Assembly (NCBI GenBank): GCA_001566295.1
Contig: KQ964272.1
Location: 1 to 64,000 of the forward strand
Source of the DNA: Microdochium bolleyi
Lineage: Eukaryota > Ascomycota > Sordariomycetes > Xylariales > Microdochiaceae
Direction of reading: 5' to 3'
Length of the DNA stretch: 64,000 bases
Positions 11,432 through 24,047 of the stretch are shown here, piece after piece (position 1 is the stretch's first letter; every line of letters starts with the position of its first letter). A program made the position numbers and the translations under genes. A model generated the notes under the pieces. The model made no database searches and was not told the DNA's origin. It saw nothing but the letters and a program-made list of their open reading frames with translations.

Positions 11432-14400
11432 ATGCTGCGGCGGCCTCCTGCTGAGGCAGTCGCCCGACGCCGCAACAATGGCAAGGCTCTCCTCGCTTGG
11501 GCTGCTGTCCTGCTTCTCCCGTGGGCGGCTGACGCCCTACAGCAGCCAGCTGTCCGCGACGTCGCAGTTGATCACGACGCATACCGCCACGACCCCGACA
11601 ACATCGCCGACTCTGCAGGCCACCGCCGGCGACGGGCCTCTTTCGTCGATGTCGACCTCCCGGCCGAGCACCTCGCCGCCACTTCCGCCCAGTCAGTGCT
11701 TGACAACGGCACCCCCACCATCGGCTACAAGAGCACCATAGCCACCGTCCAGCATCGCTACGACGAACGAAGCTCAAACCAATTCAACCACATCAATATT
11801 CCCGACGATGCGAGCGCCCTCGCAACCACTTCGGCTCCGGCTCCGCCCGTTCGAGCACCATTCCCCACCAGGCACCTGTCCAGTCTCCTTCCCGGAGGCG
11901 GGCTGTCCTCGCTGCACCACTCTGCGCGGAAACTGAGGGACTGGGAAGTAGAAGACTTTGTTCTTCTGGCGACCGTCGATGGACACCTCCACGCTATCGA
12001 CCGCGAGTCTGGCGACGAACGCTGGAACCTCCAGGTCGAGCAGCCGGTCGTTGAGACCATCCACCACAATACCTCCGTCTTTGGGGACGGCGGCACCGGA
12101 GACGGCACCTTACACCCGCTTCATGGCAATATCTGGGCCATTGAGCCGACGCGCAACGGGCCGCTCTATGTCTGGACCCAGTCGGGACTCAACTCCGGCC
12201 TTATGAGCACGGGTCTGACAATGAAGCAGCTTGTGGATGATCACGTCCCATATGCTGTGCCCGACCCGCCTGTGGTCTACAACGGCCACAAGAAGACGAC
12301 CCTCATTACACTCGACGCATTTAGTGGGCGAGTCCTCAAGTGGTTCGGCCCGGGAAGCCCACCAGTGGTCGACGAGAGTGCCACGTGCTACCGTCCAAAC
12401 GGACGCTTTCCAGAGGGCGACGAAGAGTGTGTCAGCAGCGGCACCATTACCTTGAGCCGGACCGAGTACACCGTCACGATCGATCGCCTCGATAGATCGG
12501 AGCAGATTGCCACGTTGAAGTATTCCGAATGGGGTCCCAACAATGCCGACAGCGACCTGCACGAGCAGTATCGTACTACTCCCCGCGAACGCTACATCAC
12601 AAGTCGGACAGACGGCAAACTATTTGTTATGGGCCCTACCGGCACATGGGCTCTCTCGCTCCAGGCAAGTGTGCCGGTAGCCAATGTATTCGAAATCGGG
12701 CGCCCCCATGGTGCCCCATCCGGCAGTAATCCCGACCTGGTCCTCTTTCCACAGCCTATCCCGTTGAGCAAAGACGACTCAACCACCTTTGCTCGCAGTA
12801 GCAAGGTCTTCCTGAACCAGACCGAGAGCGGTAGCTGGTATGCCATGTCTGGCATCGCCTATCCCTTGATCATGGAAGCGCCCACAGCACCTCTGAGCCA
12901 CTCCTCAATTCGCGACATCAATCTTGATCCGAGCAGACCCAAGCGAGAACAAATCGCAGAAGCCCTTGTGGGAACGCATGCACTTGGGCAGAAGACCCCC
13001 CATTGGCCAACGGCTGTGCCCGGTCTCCCTGCCCCTCCCGAACGGGAAGAGCAGCAGCAAGTCGTTGAGCGCGAGGAGGTCGGCCAAGTGTCCAGCAAGC
13101 TGGCCGAGAATATCTCACATTTCCCAGACATTGTGACGGAGAACATTCTGTCCCTGCCGGACTACATGACCCGGAAGGCTACCGATTTCTTCACAAACCC
13201 AGTCGTCATACTTGTTGGAATCTACTTTCTCATCACCAAGCGCCGGGATATCGCCCGCTACTTGAAGGGCATCAAGAAGTCTGAGAAAGCTTACGATGCC
13301 ACCATTACCCTTGAGCCTGCGGACGAAGCAGCTCGACAGGCCACAAAGGTTGGACTCGAGGAGGATGTAGCTTCAGCCACGGATGAGCTCAAGCGACCGG
13401 AATCTCTGCCCCAAGAGGCCGCTCCCGTGTCAGACAAGGAAGCACCTTCAGCGCCGACATCGGAGCTCCAGGCTTCTGCCGAGGAGCATGTCAAGCACGA
13501 CGACAGTCCGGGTGAACAAGACACGCCCCCTGGCTCCGAGTCTCCCGAGAAGAAGAAGAAAGCGCACCGCGGCCGGCGAGGCGGTGTCAAGCACCGCAAG
13601 GGAGTCAAGAAGCAAGACTCGACTGAGTCGAAGGACGGCAACGGATCGGACGAGCTGAATGATGCAGTGCCCGGTATCCAGAATGTCGGCATGCCCACTA
13701 AGATGGAGCCCAACATCACGACAATCAACAATGACCCCGAGGACGTGAGCGGCCCGATTCTCCGCATTGGTGATATTGAGGTCAACCAGGACGAACAGCT
13801 TGGCATGGGCAGCAACGGCACGGTGGTCTTCTCTGGCAAATTCCACGGCCGCGAAGTCGCCGTCAAGCGCATGCTGACGCAGTTCTGGGAGATCGCCACC
13901 CAGGAGACTCGTCTCCTGCTCGAAAGCGACAAACATCCTAATGGTAGGTGTCATCCGATCCCTCTGCTCTTCTTCCCAAATCTAACATTACCCTAGTCAT
14001 CCAATATTTTGCCATGTCGAAGAGCGACAGCTTCCTGTACATTGCGCTTGAGCTGTGCCAGGCCTCACTCTCGGATGTCGTAGACAGGCCTCATCTTTTC
14101 CCGAAGCTCGCTCAGGCTGGAGAGATGGACATGCCTCGTGTCCTGCTGCAGATTGCGCATGGGTTGAGCTTTCTCCACGACCTTCGCATTGTTCATCGCG
14201 ACTTGAAGCCTCAAAACATTCTTGTCACGATGGGTCGTGACGGCAAGCCGAGACTGCTCGTGTCCGATTTCGGACTATGCAAGAAGCTCGAGGGTGGCCA
14301 GTCGTCCTTTGGTGCGACCACTGCTCACGCAGCTGGCACCTCAGGATGGCGGGCTCCCGAACTGCTTCTTGACGACGACGCCCGTGATGGCTCGCACTCA

Positions 14401-15132
14401 ATGAGCAGTATCCACAGCGATTCTAGTCAGCTTGTTGGCTCGGACGCCATGAGTAGTCGGCGAGCTACTCGTGCCATCGACATCTTCAGTCTGGGCCTGG
14501 TCTTCTTCTACGTCCTTACCAAGGGTTCTCACCCTTTCGACTGCGGCGATCGTTACATGCGCGAGGTCAACATCAGGAAGGGCCAGTACAATCTCAGCCC
14601 TCTGGACGTCCTGGGCGATGTCGCTTATGAGGCCAAGGCACTCATCGACATCATGCTCAAGACCGACCCGAGGGCACGTCCAACAGCACGCGAGGTTATG
14701 TGCCACCCATTCTTCTGGTCCTCCAAGGAGCGCTTGGCATTCCTCTGCGACGTGTCTGACCACTTTGAGCTCGAGCCTCGCGACCCGCCCTCGCCCGCGC
14801 TTGCCCTTCTTGAGCAATACGCCCCCAAGGTGTGCCGTGGCGACTTCCTCAAGATCCTACCCCGGGAGTTTGTCGACAGCCTGGGCAAGCAGCGCAAGTA
14901 CACGGGTACCCGCATGCTGGACCTGCTGCGCGCCCTGCGCAACAAGCGGTTCCACTACGGGGACATGAACGAAAGCCTCAAGAAGATGGTCGGTGGCCTG
15001 CCCGAGGGGTACCTGAACTTCTGGACGACGCGGTTCCCGAACTTGCTGATTGTGTGCTGTGAGGTGATCTATAGGTTGGATCTGGAGGGCACCGATACTT
15101 TCTGCGAGTATTTCAAGCCTAGGACGCCTTGA
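11432..15132 (+). CDS. IRE1: ER stress sensor kinase/endoribonuclease IRE1
   Basis: Exons 11432-13943 and 13997-15132 (53-nt intron) give 1215 residues. A hydrophobic signal segment near residues 19-36 leads into the lumenal sensor domain, which has a quinoprotein-like start (FVLLATVDGHLHAIDRESGD). A membrane span lies near 590-606 (PVVILVGIYFLI), followed by a long charged linker with a KKKKAHRGRRGG basic patch. Kinase motifs: LGMGSNGTVVFSG, VAVKRM (Lys812), IVHRDLKPQNIL (Asp about 906), SDFGLCKKL and GWRAPELL. A Ser-rich insert follows the APE-like motif. The C-terminal KEN RNase domain includes YTGTRMLDLLRALRNKRFHY, with the Arg-Asn and His expected in its active site. On ER stress this enzyme oligomerises and excises the HAC1/hacA intron. 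The intron interrupts the kinase N-lobe at HPN/VIQYF. An upstream ORF precedes it. Confidence 0.97.
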
Positions 15133-17246
15133 TTTGGATGCGATCTAAGGACAGGCTGCAAGATGCCGAACTTGCAATGTCGGGGATTTTCTGTTCGGAC
15201 AATAGTAGTTGGTATCATCAAAGTATGTGATAGGGTTGGCCTTTGCGTAGCAATACAGCGTGTTTGGCTTCCACCATATGCATCGGTTCCCAGGTGCGTT
15301 GTCTAGACATGTGGGATTTACTCTCGGATGATTGGCTCCCACGATGTTTGCCCATTCTGTAGAGAAGTACTTTGTGGTTGAGGTCTTCAAAGCACCTAGG
15401 CGCGTCTGCGTGGGCGTACGCGGGATGAACCGTGGGCAGCCGACCCCGGATTCCACGATTCCACCAGGCTGGGAGGGGCCACCAGGAACGTCCAAGGTAG
15501 CGCCAGGGTTTTGAATGGGCTGCATGTCTGTCCCCACCTCCCGTATGGGGATCCGTTCAGGAACAGGAACCCACCCAGATACTTGACTTCCATTGTTGGA
15601 CAAACAAAGAAGCAGTGCAGAGGTGCTCGGATCTGAAGTTTCCGAGCCACCTACCCTTGAAACGAGAGGCAGGTAGTTGCGTTGGCTTGCTTGTTTGTTG
15701 CCTTATCTTCTGTCTTCTACTGCGATCATGCTAAAGTGCCAATGACGCTTGGGACGTTCGTTGTCGATGACGACGCCCGGCCAGAATCAAGCAAGTCGGA
15801 GTCGGAGTCGTCGCAGTTGTCCTCATTGCCTGCCTCAGTTGCCAATGAAGAATTGATGACATCCTTCCTTGCGGTCCGGATCCTTGCCGAGTCCTGGCTG
15901 GCTTATGCCGGCGGATGGAGCCTCGGCGGCTGCCGGCAGCCATGCTGCATCCGCACGGAGAGTATATGATTCTGGAAGGAAGGATCGGGGTTGTACGACG
16001 TGGGTTTGACGACCGAGAAAGTCATATGCAGAGAGATCAGGAGAGCATGTGAGGTGATGCAGGATCAGACGACCTCGGGAGTCGAGATGTCCCTGACGGA
16101 CACGAGATGACTGACTTCTTGCTGGTGCATCGCGTCCTGTTGCCCAGGTAGGCCCTTCCAGACCTGACCCTGATGGAAGGCAACGGGCTGGAGTCACCCG
16201 GGACATGGCATCTCCAACGATTGAAAAGCAATAACACCATGCTGCCCGGTAGCTGCCCCTGGCCACGCGCATCCCCATCTCAGCGAGTGAGCGAGCAGAG
16301 CACCGACAGGAAGGTTTGCAAGCCGTTCCTGCCACGACAGGACCGACCCGGCACCACGACAAAGGGAGGAGCCAGGAGCCAGCGTCAATGGCATCGCGCA
16401 TCCTCGGGCTTGGTGTTTTGTCCGCCTCCTCCTCCTTTCTCCTCTTTTTCGCAACTCGCGTCGTCGCCGCGACCACCCTGGCGCATCTTGTCTGTCGGCG
16501 CTGCTGTCGCATCGCAGCCCCAGCGACCAGCATCGGACGTCCAACGGACATCGACCATCACACATGCGACAACCTCGACTCTGCGCAGGAACTACACTCC
16601 TTTCACTACAGTCTCTCAGCCAATTCAATTGAGTTGCCTTGGGCGCCATTCCGAGACGCGCGTCCACTCATTGCGCGACAAGCTCCATCCACCGACAGAC
16701 GACTCTCTGCGCCACCACGACTTACACGACGACGCTTCTTTGCCCTGCGCTGCCTTCATAGCCCACGCAATATCCAGCGACGGCACACACGCAATCAGCC
16801 CAGATTGCAAGCATTGAAGTTCTCTCGGGTATTCACCAGTGCTCATTCTCACACCTCCTCAATCTCGTCGCTGTAGTGATGCGACATTGCCCGACTGGTG
16901 CCTCACAATCTTTGTTCCTTGCGCTAGGCACTCTTTCACCCAAGCCTCACTCCCCAGGCCACGCTGCCACTTACTCAGAGCACTCTCACTCTCGTTCCGT
17001 CGTATCTCCGCGCCTGACAGTCGCCTTGTGCAAGGACCTTGCGGCGCAACCATCCATCCACACGACCAATACCGACGCCCAGTCTTTTTGGTAGCACCCT
17101 TTGCCCGAGCGTAATACCGGCCGTAGATCGGCCTACGGAATCGCTCATTCCCTCGCATATGCTATGGCCTCTACCAGCATATGAGTTTTCAGCAAGTGTC
17201 CGACTGGGCTCCAATCGACACTCGGTCCCTACTTGCGTCCTCCACC
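15133..17246. other. Intergenic, IRE1 3' side and promoter of the next gene
   Basis: No supported gene. A minus-strand frame at 15145-15525 with six cysteines is discussed under rejected items. From about 16330 to 17246 the plus strand is pyrimidine-rich and leader-like. An ATG at 17159 opens a frame that runs to 17317, out of frame with and overlapping the next gene's start. Confidence 0.45.
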
Positions 17247-20200
17247 ATGGCGGGCACTCCAAACTTCGGGGCGCCTTCGCTCAACATGGCCATATCCGTC
17301 CGGGTCGAGGTCTATGACAGCCGAGAGGCAGCCTCCAAGAAGAAGGGCGCACCAATGGCAAAGTTCCGCATGCGCACGCCCGCCTCGACTACGTTTGGAG
17401 ATCTGGGGATCTCCGTCGCGCAACGCTACATGAAGGAGTCCGCTGGCGCGATCAAGACTCGTCCCACAATAACGTCCATCGTGGACAAGGAAGATTGTGC
17501 GTTCGACGTGGACGACACCATCGACATCGTGGTGCCCAATGAGGCGATACGGTTCGTCTTGGATCGCACGGCCCAACAGCAGCAAGCACAGCTTCTGCCA
17601 CCACCGGCAATCTCCAGGCAAGACCCGGCACCTGCGTCGTCATCTCGTGTCGCGCCGCCAAGGTTAAATAGACACCAAGAACGAGAGCCCCGACCAGTAA
17701 CGGCGTCAGACGGGTACGGACACACCACACAGACCAACCAGGCTCAAGCTGCGCCAACTTCATATAAAAGGCCGGCTCTACTGAGCAAAAGACAGGCCAG
17801 CGCTGCCTCAGTGCAGGCGACACCTTGGACCTCGATCCCAGTTGCTCAACCACAGACAAGCTCAACAGTCCCCACCCCGACTTCGAGGTCGGCAAGCCCG
17901 AAAGGGCCGACCCGAGATTCAGCCATGGCGAGTAACAGAGAACAGACACACCAGGTCAGCTCTGTCGGCCCACATCTGGCATCACCCAAGAAGCGAGACC
18001 CATACGACATCGATTCGGACAGTGAGGCCAACGATCCTCCGTCCCGCGAGAATGGGGTACACAGGCGGCGACCGAGCCTCCCATCTTCTGCTCAGACGCG
18101 CCGCAAGACCCAAGGACCACGTCAATCCGATGGTCCATTGGCGCAGGGCCCTCTAGTTAGATCTCGGCTGCCTGCGCCTACAGCCAATGTCTCTGCTGAT
18201 ACACAACGTTCGACGCCTGCGCAGGCTATTTCCATCGCCGGAAGCTCGGGCAGCGACTCACTGGTCGGCGTGACTCCGGACCGGCGCCCAGATCCTTCGC
18301 AGAAGACACAAAGCCGAGAGAAGGCCCTGGCTCAGATTCGCAATGGCGCCAATGTGGTTGCCGTGTCAGCAGCGGACTCTAAGGAAGTCCTCGGCATGAG
18401 CAGTTCGCCCGAAAACCGCTCACACGGAGAAAACACCACCACAGGACACCCCAACATTAATGGCTCTATGGGTCGTGTCGACCACGTGTCCGTGAATGAC
18501 GACTCTTCCAAGGATGGTGACTTGCCGACTCAAAACATGCCAAGTTCTCGTGCTCCCTCACTGCGGTGTTTAGGGAAACGGTCGTACCACACAGTGAACG
18601 AGCACATCGAGATCTTGGGTCAGTCAGAGCCGATATCCAAAAGTACGGCTCCAACTCCGATCCTGCTTAAGAACTCTAGAGGAGTGTTTCCAGTGTATCG
18701 TCGAGGAGAGGCGCCCTCGGACACTGGGTCTGTTGCGAACTTGCATAACGTCAGAGAGGAGAAAACAGCACATTGGCGCCAAGTTCAGAGTTCTCCAGGA
18801 GCAAGACGTCAGTCACAGACAGAAGATCAGAGTTCTGTTGGTGCTGTCAGACCTCCGGCTTCTGTCCCGGCGCCTGTTTCCTTGCCGCCCATAGACTTCG
18901 ATACCGAGTTCCCTGGATTTGATGAACTCTCTGATTTCGAGATCCGTCCGACGGCCAGGTCGTTCATGTCCGAGCCAAACCACCGGACTCGCACGCCGTC
19001 TCGCTCCAGTATGAAGGCACCGCGGACTGTAGTGCAAACCCATGACTTCCAGTCGTCCATCCATCCCAGGTCATCGCCGCTCGAAAGCAAGCAGAGGCGC
19101 TTGTCTCAGTCTAAGAGGCGAGCCCAATCAAAGAGTGGCCAAACTCAACTATCGCACGAGCCTACCCTCAAGCGAGGCAGCAACAATAGAGCAAGTCGAG
19201 AGCCCTCCGTTGTTCTGCTTAGGAGCAGCCCGCTTGCGAAACCACCTCAGAAGCCACCGCCTACCACCAAGACCCCGAGCTCGGCGGAAAGGGGCCTAAG
19301 TGGTGACACTATCCGACGTTGGGTGGCCCTGAGACAAGCTAAGACTTCTAAGCCTTCCCCCGTGGAAGAGGTACAGGTGGTCACCAAATCAATGTCGGCC
19401 GAAGCTGCCGTCCGTCGGGTGAAGTCTATGACAGAACTCAAGTTCAAGGCAAAACGTAAGTGCCTTTGCATTATTGCAGACCGGATCCGGTTACTAATTT
19501 GTAGCAGCAGCTAAGCAAAGCGAAATACCATCATCTTTCTTTGCCGAGAGTAGTGGCGACGACTCGAGTGAAGCAGACTCTGTGATTGAAGCCGATGGAC
19601 ACGACGAGTTGGAGGAGGCAGCGCTTCCGGAGCCAAGACAATCCATGTCTCCGTTGAAGCAGCAGTCCAGCCGAGCAAGCTCACGCAGATCTTCTCTCTC
19701 GAGTCGTAGGTCCACATTCAAACGAGGGCACATCCCGTCCTCGCCTTTCCATCCCGTGGACAGCCTCGCCACCGAGGCTGAGAAGGGTCAAGAAGCCGAA
19801 CCATTGCAGCGATTCGGTCGTGGCTATGCAAAAAGAGTGCGGCAGGTGTTTTCAGATGCGTCCGAGTCCTCTGATGTCGAAATGGGCTCTAAACAGAGCA
19901 ATTTGCCCACCGCAGACCGAGTCGCTGTGCCAGTAGAGCCCAACATGGCATACAGTGGGAAGCACAGCCCCCCGGTCAACCAAGAGCTGACTTCGGAGTC
20001 TCTCTCACACCTGCAACCAGAAGGCGTCTTGATCACCAAGGCACCACCCAGCACACATCCAGCCAGGAGGCCATGGTGGCACCCCTGGGGCTGGATCAAT
20101 CGGTATGAGACAGTGTTCCTGCCAGGTGGCATCATCGGGAACGGCCCCTTTGAGGGCTACGAGCTTTTCAATGAAAGGCCTGGGGTCTACATCGTCGACT

Positions 20201-23141
20201 GCGAGCCACCAACTGATGACCTGCTTGCTGCCGAGGACATCACCTGCAAGAAGGATCAGTTCCGCCTACTGTGCAGACGTGAGCATCGCCATCAACGCCG
20301 GTTGCAGGGTAACTACCTGGAACATGAAGAAGATGGCTATGACAGCCCTGCCGAGCTGGCTCTTGAGTTTGGGATGGATGACGACCTTCATGTTGGTCTC
20401 GACTTGGCCGGGTCTCTTGAGATTTCGGACAGTGTGGGCAGTGGCTCCGAACTGGACTCCGAAGATAGTGCATCATCTGATAACCTTGAGAATGGGGAGG
20501 AGACCTCTATCCCACACCAAGACGGCCAGATCGGAGCAGATCAGAAAGCCTCGAGCATTGCATCAGACCGGCCACCCTCGCACCACGCCGGAGGTGCCAT
20601 GGGCGTCGATGATCAGCCTGAAGCGCTCGTTATGGATGTTACGCATGACCAGCAGGTTCTTGAGAGATCACTGAAGCGAACTCTCGTCGATGAAACTCTT
20701 GCGGAGAAGGCTACTCGAATGGAGCGAACTCGACATTTTGCTCTGACGGGCGAAGCATCTTCGCAATCCCAGGAACCTGTATCTACGCCGGTGCACAGTC
20801 CTGTTCAGCTTAAGCAACTGACCAGGGCGTCGACAGCGACTTCAGGTAACTCGACCAGTACCTCCGTCCAGATTACACGGCAGCTCGTTTCTTGTTGTGT
20901 CAAATCTCCACCCTCGAACCAAGAGCTGGCAATTCTTCTGAGCTCCAGTCCTTCGAAGCGCGATCGTGGTCATCCGGAAGCTGGGATTGCCACCGACTCA
21001 CACGAGAACATTTCAGAGTCGGAATCAAGTGCTTCGTCCAGGCGTGCTGCTACGATGGGGGGCTGCACGATTCCTGAGCCGCTGGTCGAGGTGCCTCAAA
21101 CGCCTGCGAAGGAAAGAAGTGCGAGCAAAAGCGAAGACACGTCCGATCAGGCGCAGATTACCGAGCCTGCCGTGGTGCCGGGAAGCCCCCGAGCTTCAAA
21201 TGGGCATGGGTCTTCGATCATTGTGGAGGAATCAGACTCGGTGCGTGAAACAGGAAGCAAGAAAGTGGAGAATACACAACTGACTGACCCAATCTGTGTC
21301 GTAGGCTAAGTCGAAATTCGTCGTTGAGATCCCTGCTCTATCCCAGGACCAGCGGGCTGGATATTCAGCACCAAAGACAGACCCATCCACCTCTCCACAG
21401 CGACTTCGCAGCTTCGGGGAGATCAACGCCACAGAGAACGACGTAAGTGTTCGGAAGCGCGCCAGCACACCCGTGATTACAGATGACGATGTTGGCTGGG
21501 TCCTGCGAGAATCGCCCAGATGGCTAAAATCTATTCTACAGAATCATTCACCTCTGCTTTCTTTACCAAGACTAACCGGCGAGAGTGACTCGGAGGACGA
21601 GGCTGTCTCGCCTACAGTCGTGGCTCGCGCTAGGCGCCGAGTTACCTTTGGAGGTGAGATCGACGGACCGGACAAGAAGGCCGCGGTCATTCCGGGGACA
21701 CTTCCGAGGTCGCCTGCCATCACAAGACGCAGCGACGTCATGCCCATCTCCACAAGCCCGCTGAAGCGCAAATCACCTGCAAAGGACAAGCCCGTAGCTT
21801 CCAAGAGAGTTTCCGTGGTCTCATTTGCGCTTTCCGATTCTGACCCTGAGGACGAGGACTCGATTGTGTCTTTAGAGGGCATGCCCAATATTGTGGCGAC
21901 CAAGGCTGTCGAACATTTCAAGGATTGCAAGCAAAAAGCCAAAGGCCAGACGCCCACACGGAGTGTAAGGTCGGAGTCTGCGATATTGCCTGCAAAGTCC
22001 CCCTCAGTGAGCGTTGCGACGACGTTCTCGAGCGGGCGCTTGTCCCCTTCGCAGCCACTGCCTTCTACCTATGCCCGGCCACGAGTGGTCACGCCAATTC
22101 CACCGCCAGTCATACCGACAAGCAGTACTTCATCACTTCATCTCAACAGGCCGAACATCATCGAGATTAAGAGCTCGGAGTCGTCTGATTCTAACAAAGA
22201 CAGCGATGTCGTGATGATCTCGGAGTCGATTCTCCCACCGCGGGCGACGCAGAGTTCACATGCGGTAGGTTTTCGAGCCGCTTTCATCGCCAACTGGACG
22301 GACACTAACGTGATTCGCGTCACCACAGGCCTCGACCGCTTCATTGGATACAATGCAGCCGGTGACATCAGTCACGCCGCTGAGGCTGCCGAAAGGCGAA
22401 GTCGTGAATGTGCCGGACATCGAAATCAGCGTCTCGCCTCTTTGCTCATCCCCTCTGGTCCACAAGCATGTGGAACCCCAACCCGATCCAGGCCAGAAGA
22501 CGAAGAAGAACAAGAAGAGCGGGAAAAAGAGACGCAAATCGAGCGGAAACACTGCACCGCAAGAAGGTCCGCCGCAAGAATCTATGCCGCAACAACCTGT
22601 GGACAGCCCGCTCGTGCGTGCCCCTGCTAGAGCCAGTATGCAGCTCCTGGTGTCCATGGCGCGTTACCGAGGCCAACAGGACTACGGACTCGGCTTGAAA
22701 TCTGCCAACAAGAGGCACGGGAGAAACACGGAGGAGCGCCGGAGGAGGAGGAGGTCTTCGCAACGGATAGACCTCGAAAATCGCGGGTGCCCATCACTCA
22801 ATGCGTCGACATCAGCTTGTGGTCAGAAGCGCAAGCATGATGAAGGCGAGACGCAGCAGCCAGAGCACGAAGCTCCTGGAGCTACTAATTACAGCACCCT
22901 GTTGTCCGGGACGATGCTTCGCGATGCGGCAGTTTTGGCGAGCAAGTCGCCGAAGAACAAGAAGCGCAAGCTGACACATCCAGAAGATGAGGAGGATGGC
23001 GGGATCGGCAGCCACAGGCTTGTCGAAAAGGGCATGCCGCCACAGTCGTCGTCCACGAATGGCCCGAGCAGTAGCCACCCGTCGCTCATCTCGCCGCCGA
23101 CAACCTCCCGACCCTCTAGTGCCGGCTCGCGGGGCGTGTAG
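17247..23141 (+). CDS. Large disordered nuclear protein, possible Net1/Dnt1-like N-terminal domain
   Basis: Four exons by inference: 17247-19455, 19505-21240, 21305-22264 and 22329-23141, with introns of 49, 64 and 64 nt; 1905 residues. The ATG at 17247 sits in CCACCATGG; an in-frame ATG at 17181 with a weak context would add 22 residues. Residues about 14-105 form the only ordered N-terminal segment (ISVRVEVYDSREAASKKKG, KFRMRTPASTTFGDL, SIVDKEDCAFDVDDTIDIVV). It resembles the ubiquitin-like N-terminus of Cdc14-binding nucleolar proteins (Net1/Dnt1); this is a tentative match from memory. The rest is Ser/Pro/acid-rich with many SP/TP sites and basic clusters (KKTKKNKKSGKKRRK). One conserved-looking island lies in exon 2: PWWHPWGWINRYETVFLPGG, then PFEGYELFNERPGVYIVD. 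Likely nuclear. An out-of-frame upstream ATG (17159) overlaps the start. Confidence 0.85.
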
Positions 23142-24047
23142 ATTGATTGCATGTAAGCTCACACAACCTGGGGACGGGCATCCCTTGTTTTATTGCTGTT
23201 CTTGTTTCGCATGCTGTTCTTCCAGAGGACGTTCTCGTCCCCAAGGACGACGATAAGGAGTCTGGCGAGTCCTTGGCGAAGTTTGTTTTGTTTCTGTTAA
23301 ATGTCATGGAGTGAGTTTTGGGGGGAGTTTTGTCTTCCACCACCGTGTTCGTGCTTCGTACTGCTTCATGGACAAACTCCCGTTTCTGCTCGCTGTGTGT
23401 GCGTACACTCTTTAGACTCTCTTTTGTATTCTTAGATACCATTTGCCTTGGTCAAAGAGTCAATTATTTCCCCACTGGATCTAGTCATTGTCGTCATCGC
23501 CCTGATGGTGTATGTAGGCACAAAAGAAATGGCCATGGTCTTAGCAGCCAAATTATTTCGCTGTTGGGCCCGTCTCATGCAAAGCTTGTTCTGTGATGAA
23601 ATGTGGGTTGCTGTCTCCTTGTGCTGTACTCTAGATACGGCAGTGTTGCTGAGCAGACGAGGAAGCAAGCACGTGCAGACGATCGAACTCACTCACACGA
23701 GGTACACAAAGGTTGATCTGGAAAGTGAGGATTTTATTGCACTTCGTTCGTCTAGGCTCGCTGAAAGGAGCTCTACTAAAAGTCTTGGTCTCGTGTCTAA
23801 TTGCGATCTGCTTTTTCAATCTCCCTTTCGCAATAAAAAATGATTCAAATTCAAACTCTCGTCAAACCTTGCGTCCGCGGAAGGCGGTCATGGCAGACTC
23901 TTGAATATTGCCATGAGCCCGTCCCGCTTGCCAGCTTAGTTGCGACACGCACAAGACGGCTGCCAGCTCTTGGAATGCCGTCTGTTGCCTCGTACCAGCG
24001 CGGCGTCTCTTTCTGCTTCCCCAACGCTCGTCTTCCATCCGGGTAAT
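23142..24047. other. Convergent intergenic region
   Basis: This 0.9 kb gap between two gene 3' ends is AT-richer than the flanks. AATAAA occurs at 23832-23837 on the plus strand and may be a polyadenylation signal. Small frames here have no domain. I see nothing else. Confidence 0.5.

Noticed and set aside
15145..15603. Minus-strand open frame of about 150 residues with six cysteines, downstream of IRE1
   Set aside because: The frame has no ATG at its start; the first is at 15525. There is no signal peptide or convincing upstream exon, and it lies just past the IRE1 stop. It could be a small cysteine-rich gene, but I cannot support it.
21443..21482. Possible 40-nt intron (GTAAGT..ACAG) inside the 1905-residue gene
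   Set aside because: The frame reads straight through, while removing it would break the downstream frame; it would also be too short.
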